A DNA stretch of 64,000 nt, taken from Pricia antarctica. GTDB taxonomy: Bacteria > Bacteroidota > Bacteroidia > Flavobacteriales > Flavobacteriaceae. The notes beneath the pieces were generated by a model. It worked only from the letters and a program-made list of their open reading frames with translations. It was not told the origin of the DNA and did no database searches. A program made the translations under genes and the position numbers. Location: assembly GCA_011050085.1 (NCBI GenBank), contig DRGL01000015.1, positions 1-64,000 on the forward strand, written 5' to 3'. This document shows positions 61,254-64,000 of this stretch, piece by piece; position 1 is the stretch's first letter; every line of letters starts with the position of its first letter.

Positions 61254-63650
61254 TTAGAGCCTATCCTGCTCATCGACGTTTTTCGATTTGTAATTATCCC
61301 TGATTTTTGTGTTACCGAATTTGTAGCGTAGGCCCATTACAAAGAGGCGGTTCTCGGCCCTACGGAGCGACGTTCCACTTTGGTCAAGGTAGTTTCGGGT
61401 ATTGAATTCGTTTCCCTGATTAAAGATATCTTCGATGCCCATCGATATACTCGCTTTTTTATTCCATAGTGTCTTTCTCAATGAAAGGCTTAAAGCCCCA
61501 AAACCATCAAATTTGGCGTTTTCCGAAAGCAATGGACCGCTATATACGAATGACAGGTCTGCGGTCAGCGAATTGTCCTCCAAAAAAGTAAATCCATTAC
61601 TGGTTCTGACAAACCAGCTGAATAATTCATTTTCTACCTCGATTTCGGTGCCCAAATTTTCGAAAATCGCCTTATCATTGAAGAAGCTGGCCAGCACATA
61701 GCAGTTCCAAAAATTGGTGAAATCTTTGGTCAATGAGACATCTATACCATAACTGGTGTTTCTTTTAAGGTTTGCGCTGATGTATCGCAACAACCGTAGG
61801 TCATTATCTTGAAAGATTAACTCGCCTAGGCCGTTTTTTTTAGTCTTATAAAAAAGTTCGACCGTGTAGCTATTATCAAAGGTATACCCTCCCGCTATGT
61901 AGTGGCGTGTAGCGGGTTGAAGGTTAGGATTGCCCTCTACCGTTATAAAATTATTCTGAAAGATGAGAAAAGGACTTATATCTTCATATCTCGGTCGTTG
62001 TATCCGTCTGTAGTAATAAAGATTGAAATCATGTTTTTCATTGGGCGTATACTGAATCGAGGCCGATGGAAAAAGTTGTAGATAATCATTTTTATTTTCA
62101 GCGCCTACATCTAGCATGCCCTTGGTTTCAGTATACTCGGCACGCAGGCCTGATTTAAATTTCCATGTATCCCATTGGGCGTTATAGGATGCATAAGCTG
62201 CGAAAATGGATTCATCGTAGCTAAAATTTGCGGCCTCGGTCGGGTCGATACCCGGCCTTTCGCGATCAAAACCTTGTTGTGCTACCTTACTTTCTGAAGT
62301 TATACCGGCATATCGCAGACCAGACTCGAAGTTCGCGGATTTTCCCAGCGGGGTAAAGTAATCCGTCTGTAGGCTGTAAAGGTCGATGCGTTGGTCGGTA
62401 TTGGTTGTAAAATTGTCACGGTCTATTTCGTCTCCATTCAGATTTAAAAAAATGGTGTTCAGCGCCTGTCCGCGTTCATTGTCGTAATGGGTATAGTGAG
62501 AGCTTATCGAAATTTCAGCGCCTTCCTTCTCTAGCTCATGAACATAATCTAGATAAAAAGAGGTGTTCAGTTGCTGCTCTTCGGAGTTATTGATTGTATT
62601 GAAACCTGACAAAGTGTCTCCGACTACAGCTGTTTCCGCATTATAATGCCTTTCTATTTCGGGTTGATAGACTGTTATTGAGCTGAGGCTTAATCTATTT
62701 TTTGAGTTGAAGTCATAATCAAAAAATGCGGAAACGTTATGACTTTTTCGGCGTCTTACGTTTTCTTGCTCTGCTGTCCAGGTTGCTGCTACGACATTAT
62801 CTTCAATAAAATTTGTTATGTCGGTATATTTAATGACATCTCTGTTATGATTAAAACTATAATTAACGGAAAACGCAACTTTGTTTCCCTTGAAATAATG
62901 ATCGGTGCCTAAGGTGTGGCGCGGTAAAATACCTTGCGTATATCGGTTGTAAATAGCCCCATTGTATCCCGCAATCAAGTTCTTCTTCTTTTGAATATTT
63001 ATAAGAATTCCATTTTCAGCTCCATATTTTGAAGGTGGATTGGTAATGACCTCAATGGCTTCGACATCGCTGGCAGAGGTTCCTGATAAGAGATTAATGA
63101 CATCTTCTTTAGGCAAGTTAACTTTACGGCCGTTTATTAAAATTCCAATGGAGCCGCTACCTTTAACGGTCAGTTTATCATTAATGATAATAACGCTTGG
63201 CGTTCGTTTGAGAACATCCCAAATATTATTATCTGCCAATGCCGTATTCTCAATATTGAAAACAATCCGGTCTACCTTTCTCTCCAATCTTGGTCTTTGT
63301 GAGGTTACCACCACTTCATCTAAAACCTGTGCATCTTCACTCAAGCGAACGGTTTCGAGAAATACGTCTGAATTTACATCAATTTTAATTAGTGTAGACT
63401 CGTTTTCGATATAACTTGCCTTGATGAAATAGCTGCCTTTAGGAACCCTATCTATTTTAAAATGACCATTGTTTTCTGAGGATGTACCATTCAATAAGGT
63501 AGTATCGGAGACGGTTAAAAGCTGAATATTAGCAAAAGATACAGGTTGGTTCTCCTCATTTTGCACAGTACCGGATACGCTATATTCCTGAGCCGAAAGC
63601 ATGCCGAATGAGCAAAAAAACAGTAAAAAGGGGGAAAGCGTGATTTTCAA
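61254..63650 (-). CDS. TonB-dependent receptor, outer-membrane beta-barrel family
   Basis: A 798-residue outer-membrane protein: signal (MKITLSPFLLFFCSFGMLSAQ), CarboxypepD_reg domain 25-110 (VSGTVQNEENQPVSFANIQL), a plug domain 115-215 (LDEVVVTSQRPRLERKVDRIVF, SIGILINGRKVNLPKEDVI, DVEAIEVITNPPSKYGAENG), and a C-terminal barrel of the OMP_b-brl_3 type ending in VMGLRYKFGNT. The ligand is unknown. It ends 33 bp upstream of the dusB start region on the same strand. Confidence 0.9.
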   Translation of the reverse strand: MKITLSPFLLFFCSFGMLSAQEYSVSGTVQNEENQPVSFANIQLLTVSDTTLLNGTSSENNGHFKIDRVPKGSYFIKASYIENESTLIKIDVNSDVFLETVRLSEDAQVLDEVVVTSQRPRLERKVDRIVFNIENTALADNNIWDVLKRTPSVIIINDKLTVKGSGSIGILINGRKVNLPKEDVINLLSGTSASDVEAIEVITNPPSKYGAENGILINIQKKKNLIAGYNGAIYNRYTQGILPRHTLGTDHYFKGNKVAFSVNYSFNHNRDVIKYTDITNFIEDNVVAATWTAEQENVRRRKSHNVSAFFDYDFNSKNRLSLSSITVYQPEIERHYNAETAVVGDTLSGFNTINNSEEQQLNTSFYLDYVHELEKEGAEISISSHYTHYDNERGQALNTIFLNLNGDEIDRDNFTTNTDQRIDLYSLQTDYFTPLGKSANFESGLRYAGITSESKVAQQGFDRERPGIDPTEAANFSYDESIFAAYASYNAQWDTWKFKSGLRAEYTETKGMLDVGAENKNDYLQLFPSASIQYTPNEKHDFNLYYYRRIQRPRYEDISPFLIFQNNFITVEGNPNLQPATRHYIAGGYTFDNSYTVELFYKTKKNGLGELIFQDNDLRLLRYISANLKRNTSYGIDVSLTKDFTNFWNCYVLASFFNDKAIFENLGTEIEVENELFSWFVRTSNGFTFLEDNSLTADLSFVYSGPLLSENAKFDGFGALSLSLRKTLWNKKASISMGIEDIFNQGNEFNTRNYLDQSGTSLRRAENRLFVMGLRYKFGNTKIRDNYKSKNVDEQDRL

Positions 63651-63764
63651 AACAATATATAGGTCAGGTTCTTATTCAAATCTAACCCTTTTTAAGTAAA
63701 ATCTTACGCTTGTCGTACGTTTTTTACAAAATAAATATCGTTTTTAAAAACCAATAAATAGGTT

Positions 63765-64000
63765 TTAAAGTAGCTTGTCGACCAAGACTTTTGAATATTT
63801 GCCAGACGCATTTTTGAGCGGTTGGTCAGATTCGAAAAGTACGAACTTAACTTTAAGTCCATTAGCATAATCGACAAGAACAACCTGTTTTTCTTCGTCA
63901 CCCGTCAAGCCATGACTTGCGGATTGACCAAAAAAATTAACCCAATATAATTTTCTAGTAAACTCATAACAGTCGTTTACAACGGCCGAAACGGTATAAT
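63765..64000 (-). CDS. C-terminal end of an unidentified protein (cut by window edge)
   Basis: The reverse strand is open for 77 codons from the right edge to TAA at 63767-63765. It reads YTVSAVVNDCYEFTRKLYWV, then NFFGQSASHGLTGDEEKQVV and LVDYANGLKVKFVLFESDQP, ending KYSKVLVDKLL. No start is seen and no family is recognisable from this part. It is upstream of the TonB receptor on the same strand, 114 bp away. Confidence 0.55.
   Translation of the reverse strand, partial: YTVSAVVNDCYEFTRKLYWVNFFGQSASHGLTGDEEKQVVLVDYANGLKVKFVLFESDQPLKNASGKYSKVLVDKLL

Noticed and set aside
1-64000. CRISPR array, rRNA operon or replication origin
   Set aside because: No regularly spaced short repeats outside the coding 75-bp array, no rRNA signature and no DnaA-box cluster were seen.

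Overview
The window reads as chromosome from a marine member of the Flavobacteriaceae (Bacteroidota). The evidence is a gliding/T9SS operon with a type B C-terminal sorting domain, a PorP/SprF protein, a SusC/SusD pair, a CarboxypepD_reg-type TonB receptor, DUF177 next to pdxA, and -7 promoter boxes of the Bacteroidota form TAnnTTTG in front of many genes. The species cannot be named from sequence alone.

Layout. 0-3.4 kb: a core block (DUF177/YceD cut by the window edge, pdxA, ribE) with a GAF-domain gene set into it. 3.4-9.8 kb: a compact amidoligase cluster with two ATP-grasp-type proteins (one carrying a histone-H1-like Lys/Ala/Pro tail), a GCS2/YbdK ligase, a class I glutamine amidotransferase and two alpha/beta-hydrolases. 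Its product is unknown, and it is the best candidate for an undescribed system here. 10-16 kb: DUF2237, a MerA-like disulfide oxidoreductase, a NagX-like acyltransferase beside a sodium:solute symporter, and a TauE/SafE exporter. 16.4-22.3 kb: a metzincin-type DUF5117 lipoprotein protease converging on a tight three-gene operon (threonine-synthase-like PLP enzyme, DUF1611/DgcN-like, enolase-superfamily epimerase/DgcA-like) that resembles the N-acetyl-D-glutamate route of D-glutamate use. 22.4-30 kb: a small conserved protein, a purple-acid-type phosphatase, and a sialic-acid-like catabolic set (BNR sialidase-like, DapA/NanA-family lyase, sialate O-acetylesterase-like, SSS transporter) containing the leftover of an FG-GAP protein.

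30-36.2 kb: T9SS operon of a large secreted adhesin, PorP/SprF and an OmpA/PD40 protein. 36.2-49.4 kb is accessory in character. It is AT-rich, has long gaps, and holds a broken LuxR-type gene beside an intact paralogue, a CAP lipoprotein, a 12-unit DUF285 repeat lipoprotein, IS982 and IS3 remnants, a TIR-coiled-coil-membrane-DUF1566 protein, an MltF-like transglycosylase and a class V aminotransferase. It also has an intergenic stretch with two crossing perfect inverted repeats that may be a structured RNA.

49.4-57.3 kb: SusC, SusD and a beta-propeller/amidohydrolase lipoprotein form one uptake-and-hydrolysis operon behind a perfect 16-bp palindrome. 57.7-64 kb: core genes again (tRNA with CAT anticodon, methylmalonyl-CoA epimerase, rbfA, LolC/E-like permease, dusB), then a TonB-dependent receptor and the C-terminal end of an unidentified gene at the right edge. 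No CRISPR array, rRNA or origin was seen.
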